From assembly GCA_963576565.1 (NCBI GenBank), contig OY755047.1, forward strand, positions 22,327,171 to 22,391,170: DNA of 64,000 nt, written 5' to 3'. Under the pieces are notes generated by a model. It had not been told where the DNA came from and did not search any database. It worked only from the letters and a program-made list of their open reading frames with translations. Positions 40,101 through 55,100 of this stretch are shown here, one piece after another (positions within the stretch are counted from its first letter, which is position 1; each line of letters opens with the position of its first letter). This stretch comes from Aspidapion aeneum (Eukaryota; Arthropoda; Insecta; Coleoptera; Brentidae). Made by a program: the position numbers and the translations under genes.

Positions 40101-43100
40101 ATAAAAAAAATTAACCCCTTCAACCCAAATATTTTCGTGGGTACGGCCCTGAGTTTGACTCATAAAAAATTGTTGTTCGCAAAGAACAAGACTGGTTACA
40201 GTGTTTGACACCCTGTAAATGTTATAAATATACCTAAACTTCGAGACTGCTGAGGATGTCAAAAAAGGTCAGCTCCTCTGAGACCAATTTGCGTCACTCA
40301 GTCAAGGCTCGACTGAACTTCCCAAACGCCAGCCTGTTTGGAGCAAAAATTAAAATTAATGGTGGAAAGTTAAAAATTAAAGCACTGGAAAAAATTCAGA
40401 GGGAGATAATTAAAAACAAAAGGTAAAAAAGTTTTCAAATAAAAAAAAATATGAATAATAAATAGTAGGTAATAAACTGTGTGGGTGGATACTTTAAGAT
40501 GAAAAAATTTTGTAATTTTTCCTGGGCGGAGGGCGGCCCTAATTATAAGTCAAGGCCAACAAAAAAATACAGGCCACGACCCTGAAAAAATTAGCTGTTC
40601 TCAGAGGGTTGACTTTTACATTGGGTCTTATGGGAGGTCAGATGTTTTTTTATAATATTTTCTAAACGGCACTACAGATTTCCGCGAAATTTCAGTGAAA
40701 TATTCTCAGACATCATCCCGATATTCCACCACACTTTTGTAAGGATGCAAAGTTAAAATCTTCAAGATTTAGACATTCCTTATTTTGAATTCAAATTACC
40801 CGCCATGTACCCCATGCCAACTGTTATATTTGACATGTATTTGACTTTGTCATCTGTGTTTGTCACATTCGTTTCTGCTTTAAATTTGATTTTAGTGTGA
40901 GCTAATGAAGCGGCTCTGAAAAATTAAGGATTACTATACATTTAATAAAAATTGTTCTCCAAGAATATAGTAAAAACAATCTCAAAACCGGCTTTATTTT
41001 AAAAACAATCAAATTTTCATAAACCATCATTCCAACTTCAATATTTTAAAGACAATCAGCTGTGTCGTGACGTGACCATCAAAAAAAAAAGTCAGCCTCC
41101 GATGTGACGTCAACAAAGTGGAGGATCGTGGCCCGTGCGTTTTGATAGCCTTGTATAAGCCAGAAGAATTTTTTAATTGTGGAACGACGTCTGGCGATGT
41201 ATACTCCTCGGCTGTGCGCTCAATTGAGAGGGTGGGAATTCAACTTCTGCGGCGTATGCCTCCACAAGTGGTGTTCATTTATGGCTACCCAGCACCACTG
41301 GACGTCGGTTATATTAAGTGCCTGTTAAGGACTCAATACCACCTAACCAAAGACGGCAGAAGGTGGGGTGCGACCAATGATGCGCCATGTAACATACCTA
41401 GTATGGGGCCGTAACTAGAAGCCTAAATTAACGATTTGAAGAGTTTTTTAAACTGTGAGATGGTGTGAACTGTGAGATGGTGTGTGTGTAGGTTGCGCTT
41501 CTTTAATAACTGATGGCGACTGGGTCAGTTCTATTAGGAACCGGTACAAACCTGGGCTATGTACAGGGGTTGATGAAGTGGGTATAGCCTCGGAGCCAAA
41601 ATGGTGCACATTAAGCCAGTAATGGCAGCAGTGTAGTGACTGTGGCTTGCCACCAGACACGTTGGAGTTACGATCGGAGGTTTTAGTCAGTAGGAATGCG
41701 ACACCACTCAAGCTCTCCTGGTAGAGGAGAAATAACTATAGCAGGAGAGTACTGTCAAATAGGTAAAATATTAAAATCGGATTTTTCATAAAATGTATTG
41801 TTTTAAAATTATTTAAAATTCACTTTCACCAAGATGCTGATGGGGCAGTACGTTATAAAAGTCATTGAACGAACTTCGCTTTGATGTGTCAGCAATTATG
41901 GCGTTGGCAACGAGCCATCGCCAATAAGTGGTGATGCAGGAACAAAGTTGTATTGGGAGGTACTGGCTTATAAGCGGTATCAGTTGGGCTGTGAAAGTTG
42001 AATAGTAGAACAGCGCCCAGAAAATGTATCCTGATTTATGCCTGGTTTTAACACTGTAAGTAAATTTGTATTTCAATTATGTCATTTAAAAAATAAGGAA
42101 ATTTTAATATTTTAACATTAAACTAATAGGTCTCAAAACATTACGATGTTTTTATTTAATTCTCACACTTTAATATTCTACCTTTAACAAGCCGGGGTGA
42201 ATTTGTCCTCTCGTTAGATTTTCTGAGGGTTGTCTCGCATATTTGTGGTTCTTTCTCTCTTCGGTCATTTTATGTCCAGTTTGTTTCCGCTTTCTTTAAA
42301 AAAAAACTTTTTGGTTGTGAAAACGTTCTTTAAACATATCAAGAGGACGTTCTCGGAATATTTTTTTGGTAAAATTTCTAGTTCTTGGGACGTTCTTGCG
42401 ACATTTTACGACAAAATATAACATTCCCGGAACTTTCTGTAAGTCAAGGCAGGACGTCGCAAGGAGGACGTTTCCGAAAGGATTCGGCTTGGTCATTGTG
42501 GGGGCTATAAAAGACTCGTACCTTATAATTAAATTTAATTGTGTTTTTCAATACAAATGACAAAAAAAGGTAAAACCCAGAACTAATGGCTCTTTCCATC
42601 ACCTTCATTTTAGAAGGACTAAAAATAGATACACTTTGATACTGTTTTGAATTAAAAAAGCTATGGGCAATTATTAATAAAGGTGAACTTCAGGACTTCA
42701 GGGGCGTGCAGTTTCTTAACTTTTATTTATAAACTAGCCTAAAAATAATTGCATTTGCCGGTTAACCCGATTCCCAAGCGTCGCAAAAGTACAAAAAAAT
42801 TGCCTTAACCAGACAGAATAGAACACAAAACACGTATGCCAAATTTTATTGAAAATGGTTAAGTCGTTACTGAGATTAGCGATAACGAAAGGTATGACTA
42901 TTAAATTTTAAGACTGGCCCCCGTGCTAAGAGGTTTTAAATATCCAGGCCTCGGGCGGTTAGAGTTATTCACCTCTACTAGTTTGGCTTACGCAGTGGTT
43001 TGAAGCGGTCGTGCATAGCTCATTTGCCGGAATTATGACAAACGAAAAAATTGAGCAACGTATTAATTTAAAGTAAAACTCAAGAAAACGGCTACTGAAT

Positions 43101-46100
43101 GCTTTCAAATGCTAAAAGATGTCAACGGAAGGCATGGTATGTCTCGTGCAATGATTTTTATGTGGCATAAAAGCTTTTTCGAGTGTTATGAAGAAGTTAA
43201 AGATGATGAACGAGAAGGGCGCTCCAGCACATCCAAAACGGCGATGCTCATTGTTTTTTTTTCAATATTAGGGGAGTTATTCTTATTGAATATTTGGAAG
43301 TACTTAGGTAGCTAAGGAAACGTCTAAGGTAAAAACGTCCAGATTTGTGGAAGAACAATAAATGCGTGGCTGCTCTACCAGGACAATACACCGGCATCAT
43401 CCATTAAGCAGTTTTTATCTAACAGGAAGAAACCCGTCGTTAACTACCCACCATGTTCACCAGATTTGGCCCCTTGCGACTTCTACCTGTTTCTGAAAGT
43501 GAAAAAATCGTTAAAAGGAACTTGTTTGCAATATTAGAAGACGTCAAGGAAAAAACGACAAGACTTAACAGCCTCTCTTCTGATGATTTCCATAATTGTG
43601 TCCAACATTGGAAAAACATCATTAAGTTGTATTAGTATTTTAATAAAGGAGGTTTTTTACAACAGTCTTATAATTTTATTGTCACACCTCGTATTTATTG
43701 AATGATTTTCTTTCTTCTTCTTCGTCGTTTTATAATTTTTGGTGTCTGGTAGCAATCAAGTCTTCAACACACACACCTAATGTTTATTGTTATCCATCTT
43801 AATAATTCCATAAAATTATGTGTAACAAACTAGTTACGCCACTGTATTTCGACTCTCCTGCCAGGTCACGCCAGGTATAACAGTGACGGGGCCAGCGTCG
43901 ATCAATAACTGAGCGAGAGGCTACGCCCCTTTTGTGGAAACATGCTGAATTTTCCACTTTTCCATGAAAAACTCTACAGGGACCTTCGTTTTTCATTCAG
44001 AAATGCGAAAAATATTTCAAGCGATTATAATAACATCGTTATTTATAAAAACAGCTCATGCTTATCTCTTTTATTAATATCATCATGTTGTATTTAGGTG
44101 TATGTTAAACACATGCCTTTCGTTTATAGAGGTAATTATTTTTTTGCAGTTTTTGCAGCGGCTATGTTAAAATACTAACTAGGGGAATCTGTATAATATG
44201 GGACACTATGATAAAACGGCACACGACCTTAATTTCAAATTACGCGCTTTTTTAGTCCAGCTACATGTTCTGACGATGAGGCGGAAGTACGGCAAAAATG
44301 AGATATAGAAAGTAAATTCATAGTAACTTATCTTTAGGAGCAGGAGATAATTAATATTTATTATTTTAAAATATTTTTGCTCTATCCAAAATAGGGAGAA
44401 ACTTGATACCATCCTTAATTAGTACCAGCTTACGTATCTACATTACCTCGCGGCAGTCGTCGGGCGCATTAACGTGACCAGAAATTCAGAATTGGATGGT
44501 AGCCGATAGAAAAATTAAGACTCACAGAAAGGTTTCGCGTCCAGTACAGAGAAATTTTGCAATTAAAAAAAAAACCAACAGTATAGCCTCCAAAAACACT
44601 GTTACTGCAACGGAATTGTCCGTCCGGCACGACAAATTTAATCTATAATGCCGTGTAGTGTAGTGCGGCACTGCGTAGACGTAACGTACTTTGCGCAGAT
44701 AAGGTACGTTGCGTAGAAACAATGAGGTGAAAACAGGCTTAAGTCAAATGTGTAACGTAACCTCTGGTATGTCAGCTCTTCCTCCAGTTCATAATTTTTT
44801 TTTGTCGGTGTTTATAGATCTAATATTATAGGTTGCTATTGTTAGTTTTACTTACTTAGTTTTTGTCTTGTTTCTGAATGTTTCATAAGCGAATTTTTTC
44901 CTCCCCAGATTTTGTGAGGCAGACCATAGAGGTGTTGGATTCGGAGTGTTTTCTTCCCACCTGGGGACCATTCCTTTCGTTTTTAAATTCGCTATGATTT
45001 CTCTATTGGGGGTATTGGCATTAAAACACCACGCTAACCAGGCGTGTTGGTGAGTTTTGATTCAGCCGCTCATTCTGGGACAGACACTGCAGTGTTTATT
45101 CTTTTACATTATCCCTAAGAGAAGGGTTGCCACCTACGCTATGTTCGGTGTGGTCTTCTCCCTTATCCCTGGGAAAGAAACCCTAGACAGGTGCTAACCC
45201 TCTGGGTTAGAGAGTACCTGGAAACTACGGAAGGCAGAGGTCGATTTATTTCCCCTGATAGACCTCTTATGAGGTCTACCCGTACTATTCTCTCTGGTAT
45301 GTATTTGTGAATTTAAATGTTACCAAGATAAGATAAACACCATTTAAAGGGAATTCCAGGTTCTATAACACAGTGTATATCGTTTTTCTATGTAATCCTT
45401 GGTTTAAAAAAAAATTAAATAAAGTATTAGCAAAGTATTAGCAAATAAAGGTGGTCACTTGGTGCAAAGTGGATTCGCTTTGCCTTCACCTTTACTCCAG
45501 CTAAGGCCTTCATGATTCTGAGAACCAAAAGCGAACACAAAAGACACACAAAACACAAAAAAAAGGTCATTGGCATTAAGAAAAACAAAAAAAATGGGGT
45601 AAGGTTGATCAAAACACACGAAAATTTCGAAATTGGTCGGACTCACCTGTCTATTTTGCTTATATTCTGTCACGTCGCGCATAATGCGCAACTTACGTCT
45701 GTCAAATAGTGGACATGCGCACAATGCAATAACGTACGTTACATCGAGATACGTGTCGTATATTATACCCGCTTATATTTGGTTGCGTCGTTTCGCACAG
45801 TTCCGCTGCAGTGCCTAAGATTAACATCAACCTAAACTTATATTTTAAACAAAACGTAGACCGTTAAATCCGGTGTGAAGGTGCAGTTTTACGTACAAAT
45901 ACGTAGAACAACTTAAACTATCTATTTATCTGTCTCGCACCTGAATTTTGCCCCCGCTAAAACGCTACTCTTGTAACCCAAACCGGACAAATTGATCGCC
46001 ACGTGTCGGCACGTGTCCTATATCTACAAAATTCAATTATATACAGTCGGGGGTCAACCCGTTACATGATTCTGCAATATTTTCATTAGGAATATCTAAC

Positions 46101-49100
46101 GATGTATCCAAGCCCTCATTTTAGCAGATGACACTACACAATATTTTAAAACCAAACGTTCTTACTTCTTGACCAATCTATACAAGTCATACAATAGTAT
46201 ATTTAAGAAGGATCAAAGATGTATGAAAGTTTCATGCATCTTTGGTAGACTTTAAATCAATATTATTCTCCATGCAGTGATAAACATGGAATATTTACAA
46301 AGTGGGTCAATAATACGTACAGTAGACTCGCGGTAGTGTGAACCGTTCACACTACGGAAGGTCTATTCTAAAACCGAAATATTATTGGTAAGATATAATA
46401 AATCCGTACCTATCAACTTTTAAATGTAACTATTCTAATAATTTAGAGCAAATCTATAAGTTTCTGCTGAAAATGACAATTTAAATTATCGACAAATACT
46501 ACAATTATGAATTTTCATGAAACTTCAACATTTACATATCATTAGGTAAAATACGATGTTATTTTACTTATGATATGCAACTTATCTAGCTGACCAATGA
46601 GTGGTTACTGCTCAGTCTGAATATGTCTTAGGCTCTAACATCTATGTTGTTTGTTTCTGGCTATAATGTAACCACTTTAAGTGATTCCAAAACATACTTT
46701 ACTGCAACGTTTTTAGGTGTCTTCATATCTTCCTCAGATTCGCCTTCCAAACTTACCTCTGGGAGCAAGAACTAAAAACTTCTTGGTTTTTACCATTTTA
46801 CAAAGCAAAACATAAAATTTTACTAGTATTTACCTCAAAAAACGAATTAAAACTAAGTAATTCTCGGTAATTCCGCTAAATTTTACCATTTGATTAACTC
46901 TTTTCCGTTTTTATACGATCGAGACTCGTTACTCTTTATACAACTATAATACATTGATATTCACTGTTCACACTACTGGGAGGTTCACACAAACGCGTGT
47001 TCACACCAGCGCGAGTCTACTGTATTCCTAAAGAATTTCCGCCATCTTGTATTTTTATAAAATGTCTGTCTATCTTTAACATTACGTTCATATATCCGAA
47101 GGCTTTTAAAAATAGCTATATTTGCCTGAGTTTAATTTACCTAACAAACTTATTTCAACAAGCCCGAAATTCTTAGTTCTTGCCTGATCTCAGCAAATGA
47201 TACATCAGCCTTCCCAAGTATAAGACTTTACAAACAAAATTTGCTTTTTGGTCCAGTGCAGTGGTGCACATGGAAAATATATCTGATGATGATTGATGAT
47301 TTATTTATATGTAAGTGGGTTTTGCAGCCCTTCCACTGCGATCACCAGTGGTGCTATTGTGGCTCACTTTTGAGTGGTTTCTAATTACTGTATGCCGAAT
47401 CATCCAAAAAGGTTAGCTATCAGTTTGGTTGAGATCTTCTCAATCAATCTGAGGTTTACCAAAAGTGTGCTGACGTAAAGCTACATTCGTCATCCTCCAT
47501 ACATCCTCCTACATTCGGTCATCGAAGAAATAACTGTTATATGTTCTCTGATTCCGTCTATTCTGTTAGGCCTCTTCTGTGTATAGGTACTCTTAGTCGA
47601 CAGTAACCTGTAAAAAGCCCAGTCACAATACGGATCTCCTGTCTGGTAAGTCCAATGATATTCTTGGCTCTCTTCCGACAAGGTGAAATGAATGAATGAA
47701 CTCTTAAGAATGAGCCATTTCTGGTATATTTATCCAAAATTGTTGAAAGCGGTTTTCCATCCATTTTAATATGGTTATTTAGCATCGTTGTATTACACCC
47801 CCAAAGCTGGAAAATAAATCAAGTGCCTTTTTAAAACGATTGTCTGCAAAATTGTTGTTAGAAAGATAATTTGGTTTAAAGTAACTGAAAACTGGCAAAA
47901 CGGCCATGACACCTAGATACTGCCCTAGATTTCATTTTTTAAATGATAATTCCTTATTCTTTCACACCAGTAAAAGTTTGTGCCATTGTCGGTGTGAATT
48001 TACTTTTTTCTATACTGTTGACCTATAACTTATTTACTTTAACTAATGCAAGGAAAACTTTCAGGGAAACACAAAACGTACGAATAATTAATGGTTAAAA
48101 TGTTCCTTAAAAGAAATATTTAGGGCAGTCGCCTCCAAGATAAAAATCGCCATTTGATTGCCAACCTTTATCGCAGAGACGACACTTAAAAAGAGAGAAC
48201 AAGAGTGCACATTCACAGCACAAAACAGAAAATTACCTATGTAAAATCAATGACCGTGAACATTAATTAATTAAAAGTTAATAACTTTTGGTGGTCAGTA
48301 TAGTAATGATAAATCAATGCTTTTTTTTTGTTCACAGGCTAAAATCTAATGAAAAACATACATTTTATTTTATCTATGGATTCTTCGTGTCTCAGAAGTC
48401 TCTCTTATGTCTATTTTAATAAATCACGGCCCTGCATCTGGAATGAGGAACAAATTTTTCAGTCTCACTCCCAGCCTGTGATGATGGAGCTCAGCCAGGT
48501 ATAAAATCAAAAACCATATATTTAAATTAGGCAACGAGCGAGCTTCATCATCCAGCAGCTAGGGGTGTCTGTAATATAATAATACATGTACAACATATAC
48601 TTATTTCAGTTACTGAAAAAGATATACGTAATGGTAAAAAACATAGATTGATTCTGGTCAGTTAGGAAAAATATGAGAGTACATAGACTAGTCTCCTTAA
48701 TTCTAAACCATTTAATGTATATTAAGAGCTATAAACTTTGAGTGATTTTTTTTGCTGTAGATACTTTTGGTCCTTGGGGGGATGAAGCACTTAAATTTGT
48801 TTATCATTTGAGTCGCCTTATTCCCTTAATAAAGACCAAAAATTTCATAAAACAAAAAATTGGCCTAGCTATTCAGCGAGGCAATGCGGCTTTAGTGTTA
48901 GAGACGGTTTGCTCATGAACGAGGTCTCAAAGAATTATTTTATGCTTTATAATAGCTTCATTTTATCTTTATTGCTATTTTTGTTTTTTTTTGTAATTGT
49001 TAACATTTATATTATAAAAGTTTTATTCCTTTATTGTATCTGAATAAAATATATTTATTTTTAAAAAAACATTGAATTTAAAAGTGTTGAGAATAAGATT

Positions 49101-52100
49101 CTTTAAATGCTTAATAACAGAAATAGGAACATTAAAATACTTATCAACTGCTGGTACCTAAAGCACCATAAAACTCAGAGAAAAGGCTAAAAAACATGGC
49201 TAACAAGATTTGATAAAGATTTAAGTGTCTTAACAGTGAGAAACTCTAACTGTAACTTCAAGTGTAAGAAAAGGTGATTCGTTATCTTTATTACTATTTA
49301 ATGATAACCATAAAGCTTCTGCTAGGATGTTTTACAATAAATCCACGCAGAGGAATACTGGTGAATAGTAGCGTAGTATACAAGGACTACATAAAACGGA
49401 GTCAAAAACTAAATATATTATCCTCTCAAACAACAACAAGATAAATGTTTATAACTTTCAGGTACTTGATTAAAGTTTCGAGCAAGTCCAAAAATTTACT
49501 TATCTGTGAGCAAATATAAGCAAAGAAAGCTTTGTTACAGAGGAAATAAATCAGAGGGTACGCTCATCAAAAACTGCTCGTCAAAGATTCTAACAAAATT
49601 CTACACTACAATAATTGGACCTGTAGTGATATTGTCGGGTATCATTTTATCTTAAATCGAGCCACTAAACCAGGGTACCGTAGGATCTCTCTTGTGTGTT
49701 TAAAATAAAGTTAAAACAGTTCTAAAACGTTATAAATTTTAATGAATATACAATAAATATTGCGATTTACAAATTGTAGCAAGACTTTTCTCATGACCAA
49801 TAAGACAAACAAGACCCTAAACATTAGAACAAAAATTTTAACTTACCAAAATTTTAAACGGCAAAACGTTCTTCAGATAGATAAATCCTACGTTTCTTTA
49901 CTGATAATTAATTTGGAGGTTTAAATTTAAGCTCAACAAGAATGTAACTACTGACTTTTTTCTTCAAAGTTTGGGTTTTATTGGCAGGTTGGGTAATCTA
50001 TTATCCCCTCTTTGAAGAGCTTAAAGCAACCAAGTCAGTGGCGTTGCTGATAATCCAAAAGTTTACTTAACATTCTAGCTAATAAGCTTATCTAGAAAGC
50101 CTAAACGAAAACAGACATAAAATAATATTTTATAGACAACACTTTCGTATCTTTCCATAGTCACGTTAAAGGGAAAGCCCTCAATTTACTTGAGGTTTCC
50201 TCTCGCTTAACCATTACAACTCCCACTCTTAACTTTTCAGTAGTTTTTCATCAACCACCTGCTGTGTAGGTAGGCGGCAACCAAATGTTTACCATTGTGG
50301 AGGGAAGCGGAACCATTCTCTTATCTCGGCAAAACCATGTTCTGCTCTTTTTGTTTTTCCAAGCTAGTTTCATACAGTGACACTGTCAACGGCAATCTGC
50401 ATCACAAAAGCGAATGAAGAGCAACTGAAAATATTTGAAAGAATACTTCTTCATAAGATCTTTGGACTAGTGCAAACAGGACAGCGCTATTGGCTGATAC
50501 GGATAAAGTCTGAATAAGAACAGCCAATAGATGGCGCAAACCTTATGAGATTCATCAAGAGTCAAATATTAGCTTGGTTTAGACATGTACAGAGAATGAA
50601 TAAGGCAAGAACGCCAAGTATAATATAGAACCGGACACCTGCAGGAAAGAGTGTAAGAGACAGGCAGCGATAAAGGTTGATAGACGATGTCGAAGATGAC
50701 ATCAATAATATGGGATTCAGAAGGTGGCCAAGAATCGCACCAGAAAGGGTAAAATGGAGGGATCTGGATTAAAACTCACCTACATGAAGGAGAAGAACGG
50801 TGGGAAGCTGGCAAATAATTCCAGAAAATTAAAGGGGATTGGAGCAAGGATGTCAAAAATGCCAAAACTCATGCTATCAAATGTGAAAAAAAATTGAATG
50901 TGTCGTCCATACCTTCTGTTTAGTATATGGATGAGAAGATATGGGAGATATCGATAAATTACATAGGCACACGTTATAGGTGTAATTTAGGGATAATCCG
51001 ATACCCGGTTTAACGAAGTTCATTAAGAATAATTATAGATATAGAATAATCAGGATCTCTTACGCCACCCCAAAAGTTAAAATTTGTTTTTAAGACTACT
51101 TTAGTTTCTAGAAAGTATTTGTTTACCATTAAAACTAAAGGAAGGTCGGTTCGTTTCAATTTGTGCCAAACATTGCCTTAAACAAATACATAAAAGAGAA
51201 ATTAAATGAAGATCTTACAGAGGGACAGAGAGAAAAGTTTAAAAAAATTGGAAGGTATGTGTAAAGAAGTCAATCAAAAAAGACTTTGATCTAAACAGTT
51301 TTATACAAAGTGTACAAATTAAAAAACTTTATAATATGTAAATGTAAACATTTTCAAAATAAACTTTGGAGAAAGACTAAAAGTAAAGCAAAACGTTACT
51401 GAGCCAAAATGTCTTCAAAAGTTATAACCTATAAAGAGAAAGAGCAAAAACCTTTACTTTCTTTTTTGAATTATGAAGGAGTAATTATATTACCAACCGA
51501 AATGAACAGGAGAGTACCAACCATTTAATAAAGGTAAAATTTTGTATTTTCCAGTCTGCAATCCATTTGTTTTCATTCCAAAATAACAAAGACAAATATG
51601 TGCATCTATGTGTGTTCAACGTTGAGCTGAAAACGCGTGTTTGTTTAGCATTAGCAGAGTTTTGCTGCTGTTCCCTATATTCCCCATAATACATCTGGCA
51701 TTTTCCTGTTACAACCCTTCCCTCTTTGGACTTTCAGGAGGAGGCATTTCAATCCATTATACAAGGCATTTACAGCAGTTTTTGACGTTGCCATTTCCAT
51801 CAGTGACAAAAAACCTATTGCAAATGCCTGCAAACAAGCTGGCGATTAAATTGCTGACGGTACTTCACACGCCTTTGGTACAGATATGTCAATTGTTGAC
51901 AAATAATGAAAACAATATCACATGATGAAAATGTTGCTTGTTTTAAATGGTTTTTTAATAAAATTGTATTTTATAAAAATAATTTGGATTCGCATACTGG
52001 GCAGTAAAAACGCGGAGGGTTGCCGTGCTTACTAATTGGCAGGCAATAAACATGTAGTCAAAGATCTTTTATACTTTTAAAAACTCACTGATCCAGTCCA

Positions 52101-55100
52101 CCCAATAAGGCTTCTAAATTTAATGGAGAGCAACGTTTTTGCAGCGATTATAGACTTCTAAATTTAAGAACTATTCCAGATCGATATCCTATTCCCAATT
52201 TAAAGGATTTAAGCAAAAACTTTTTTTCTTTAACAAATTCCAGTTGCTCCTGAGGGCATTCGATGGACCTTAAAGTGCAGAATATGAGGTATAAATTTTA
52301 TAAATCTTAGTACCGGTGCAAGAGGGTCGAAAAAGGTAAGGGTTGAAACAGGATCCTGCTGACCCTATTGATCTTACTTACACATGCTAGATGCCTACGG
52401 TGCGTTATGGTCGTTGCAGCATTATTGCTCAGAGCGTACTTTTCTCATGTTTTTTTAATTTTGCTGTTTTTTCTTTTGAAATTGCAAGCTATAAATTTTT
52501 AAAGATGAATAGCCGCCAAGATATCATTAAACTAATACACCGAGAATTGTCCTTTTTCCTGCAAAAAGAGCGTAGTCATACGTTTTGTTTATTTTTTATA
52601 TTATTTACTTTACTCTTTCTTGCGGGAATTAATATCTTGTTGTTTCCATTTGTTAAACTACCATAATGTTTGCAGGTATCTTATCCCAATTTCTATGAGC
52701 GGTAGTTCTTGCAGAGGAATTACATTGCTTTTATTAATAAATGGAATCTACTCTTATATTGCAGTTGTGCATTTTGCCTTTTTCTTTATAATCTTTGGAG
52801 GTGTCTTATCTCAATTCCTAAGTAGGCAATTCTTTTACAGAAACTGCTCAATGTCTTTAATAAGAGCACATAAATAAGGTTAGTTTAGTTTATGATAACA
52901 GGAATGTGCTTCTATTGCGTTTTATATGTATATTAGTGTCACTTCATGCTTCCTTTTCGTGTTTGGTGTATTGTAACCTTGTATTTTTTGTAAACCCTTC
53001 ATGATCTTTGTGGGCATTTTATATTAACTTCTAAGATAGTCAGCAAACTTCGTAGCGGACGCACTCATGGTTCTTAATAACAGGGCAATTGCGCTTAACT
53101 TCTAATTGTCACTGTTTTTTTTTGTCGGGAATGATTACCTTGTACTTATTTTAGACCTCTTTCTTCAGTCCTTATTATAATTAATTGCGTTTATCAAGTA
53201 TATCTACACCTATTGCATTTTATAGAGGTCTTAGTGTCATTACACTCTTCTATGTCACTTAAGCTTTCTTCCAAATCGAGTACTCATTGTTCGTAATAGG
53301 AGGAATCTATTTTAGTTGCGTTTTATATATTCACTTTCCTTTGTGCTCTCGTGAATGGTAATTTTGTATTTTTTATCAAACCTGAATAAACTTTAAGGCT
53401 GTTTTGTCCCAATTGTTGAGAGCTTCAGATCTGGTACAGAAATTACTCATTTCACTCAATTCTGCCGTGTTGTACTTTTTGTCCAACCTCCTTGATTTTT
53501 CCGGGTGTCACATCTTAATTGCTGAGAGCGGCAGTGCTCTTACAAGGATTACTCATTGTCCTTGATAAAATAAAACTACCATTATTATATATTGCTCGTA
53601 TTGCGTTTTGCATATTAGTGTCACGTTGATGAGCTATGGAGCGTTAACTAGTAGGCAAGACAAGGGGTAGATTAGCACTATTTGTCATGTAAATTTAGAT
53701 AGATTGTGACTCTAGGAAGTTTCTGGAGCATAACGTTAACATAATGGAAATATAATAATGCATCTCAAATATATGTAGGTAGGTTTATATTAAAAACTAA
53801 ATGTGGTTGTTCAGAAAAGTGTGGCAATTTAATAAGTAGGCTTTTTTGTTGCTAAATTATCAGTACTATCACGTAAAAAATCAATTATTTACCATGCTGC
53901 AAATTTTCATTTGACTACGTTTACCGTTCTTGAAATATAATATATAACAAAATGTATAAATTTTTAGTCGGTCAAAGGATGAGGTTGTCTGGATCGTGCA
54001 CACCATATTATTGACACCTACTTGGTACGCGCTGATTGAACTTTGTAGGGGATGAAAAGGGTTTAGTAAGGTGAACCGATATCCGTTCATTAAGAATTTT
54101 CGATACTTGTTCCAATAACTGTGGTTTTCCTAACTCGCTAGGTGGAAACTGGAGAGAGCAGGTAGTGTATTCGTGCCGGTTATTGACTCAACCAATTCCA
54201 GGACTGCCAGGTCGAAACCTTGCTTCTATACTTACAATATTAATTATTTAAAAGTGCACCCTTTTTTAAATCATTTAATACAAAATGGGCAAAGTACCTA
54301 TTGTGCTAAATGGCGCTTTTTCCCATCTTTGACTCAAATCCAGGACAGATTTATGGGCATTATTCATAAATTCTTGTATAACTACATTTTAAAAGCTGGG
54401 TGTTGTAAAACCTGTGTCAAGAAAATGATCTAAAAAAGCAACAAACTATTATCAGGTTTATTATTATGGATTCTACATAAAATATGACCCTAAGACAAAA
54501 TTACTGAGCAGTAAATGAGTCTCACACATTGAGTGAGAAACCTTAAACACAATTATTATCATAACAAAAACATTTCATGTAAGAAAAAGCCAAGTACGCG
54601 AAAAAGGCATTCCGTAAAAAAAACTGAGATAAAAGTAAAGCCAAGTTCTCCAATACAAATTTCAAAATGAAAGGTTCTTACTAGTTTGGAAATGTTTTTT
54701 GAAACTTTGCTATTACAGCCAAACTTCTTTATTTTCAATTTAGCACTGTGCCTAAGAGTCATTTTCAGTCGTAATAGCCAAGTTTAGAAAAACATTTCCA
54801 AACTAGTAAGAACCTTTCATTTTGAAATTTGTATTGGAGAACTTGGCTTTACTTTTATCTCAATTTTTTTTACGGAATGCCATTTTCGCGTACTTGGCTT
54901 TTTTTATATGAAATGTTTTTGTTATAATTTTACTTCTGTTTTAATGGAATTGGATAATATTTAATTTCTAAAGAAGTAAAATATGCGGAATATTGTTCAA
55001 AACTTTTGCAATGCCTTACTTAAAATTTCGAGGTTTTTAAATTTTTTCTATGGTTTTATCATAGTTCCAATCAGCCTTCCAAAGCTCAGCTCTCTAGTGT

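Noticed and set aside
41118..41414. 98-residue plus-strand frame as a gene
   Set aside because: No recognisable domain or splice context; probably retroelement sequence.
52391..52877. Two hydrophobic frames as membrane-protein exons
   Set aside because: AT-rich composition gives Phe/Leu/Ile by default; they overlap a degenerate repeat and have no partner exons.
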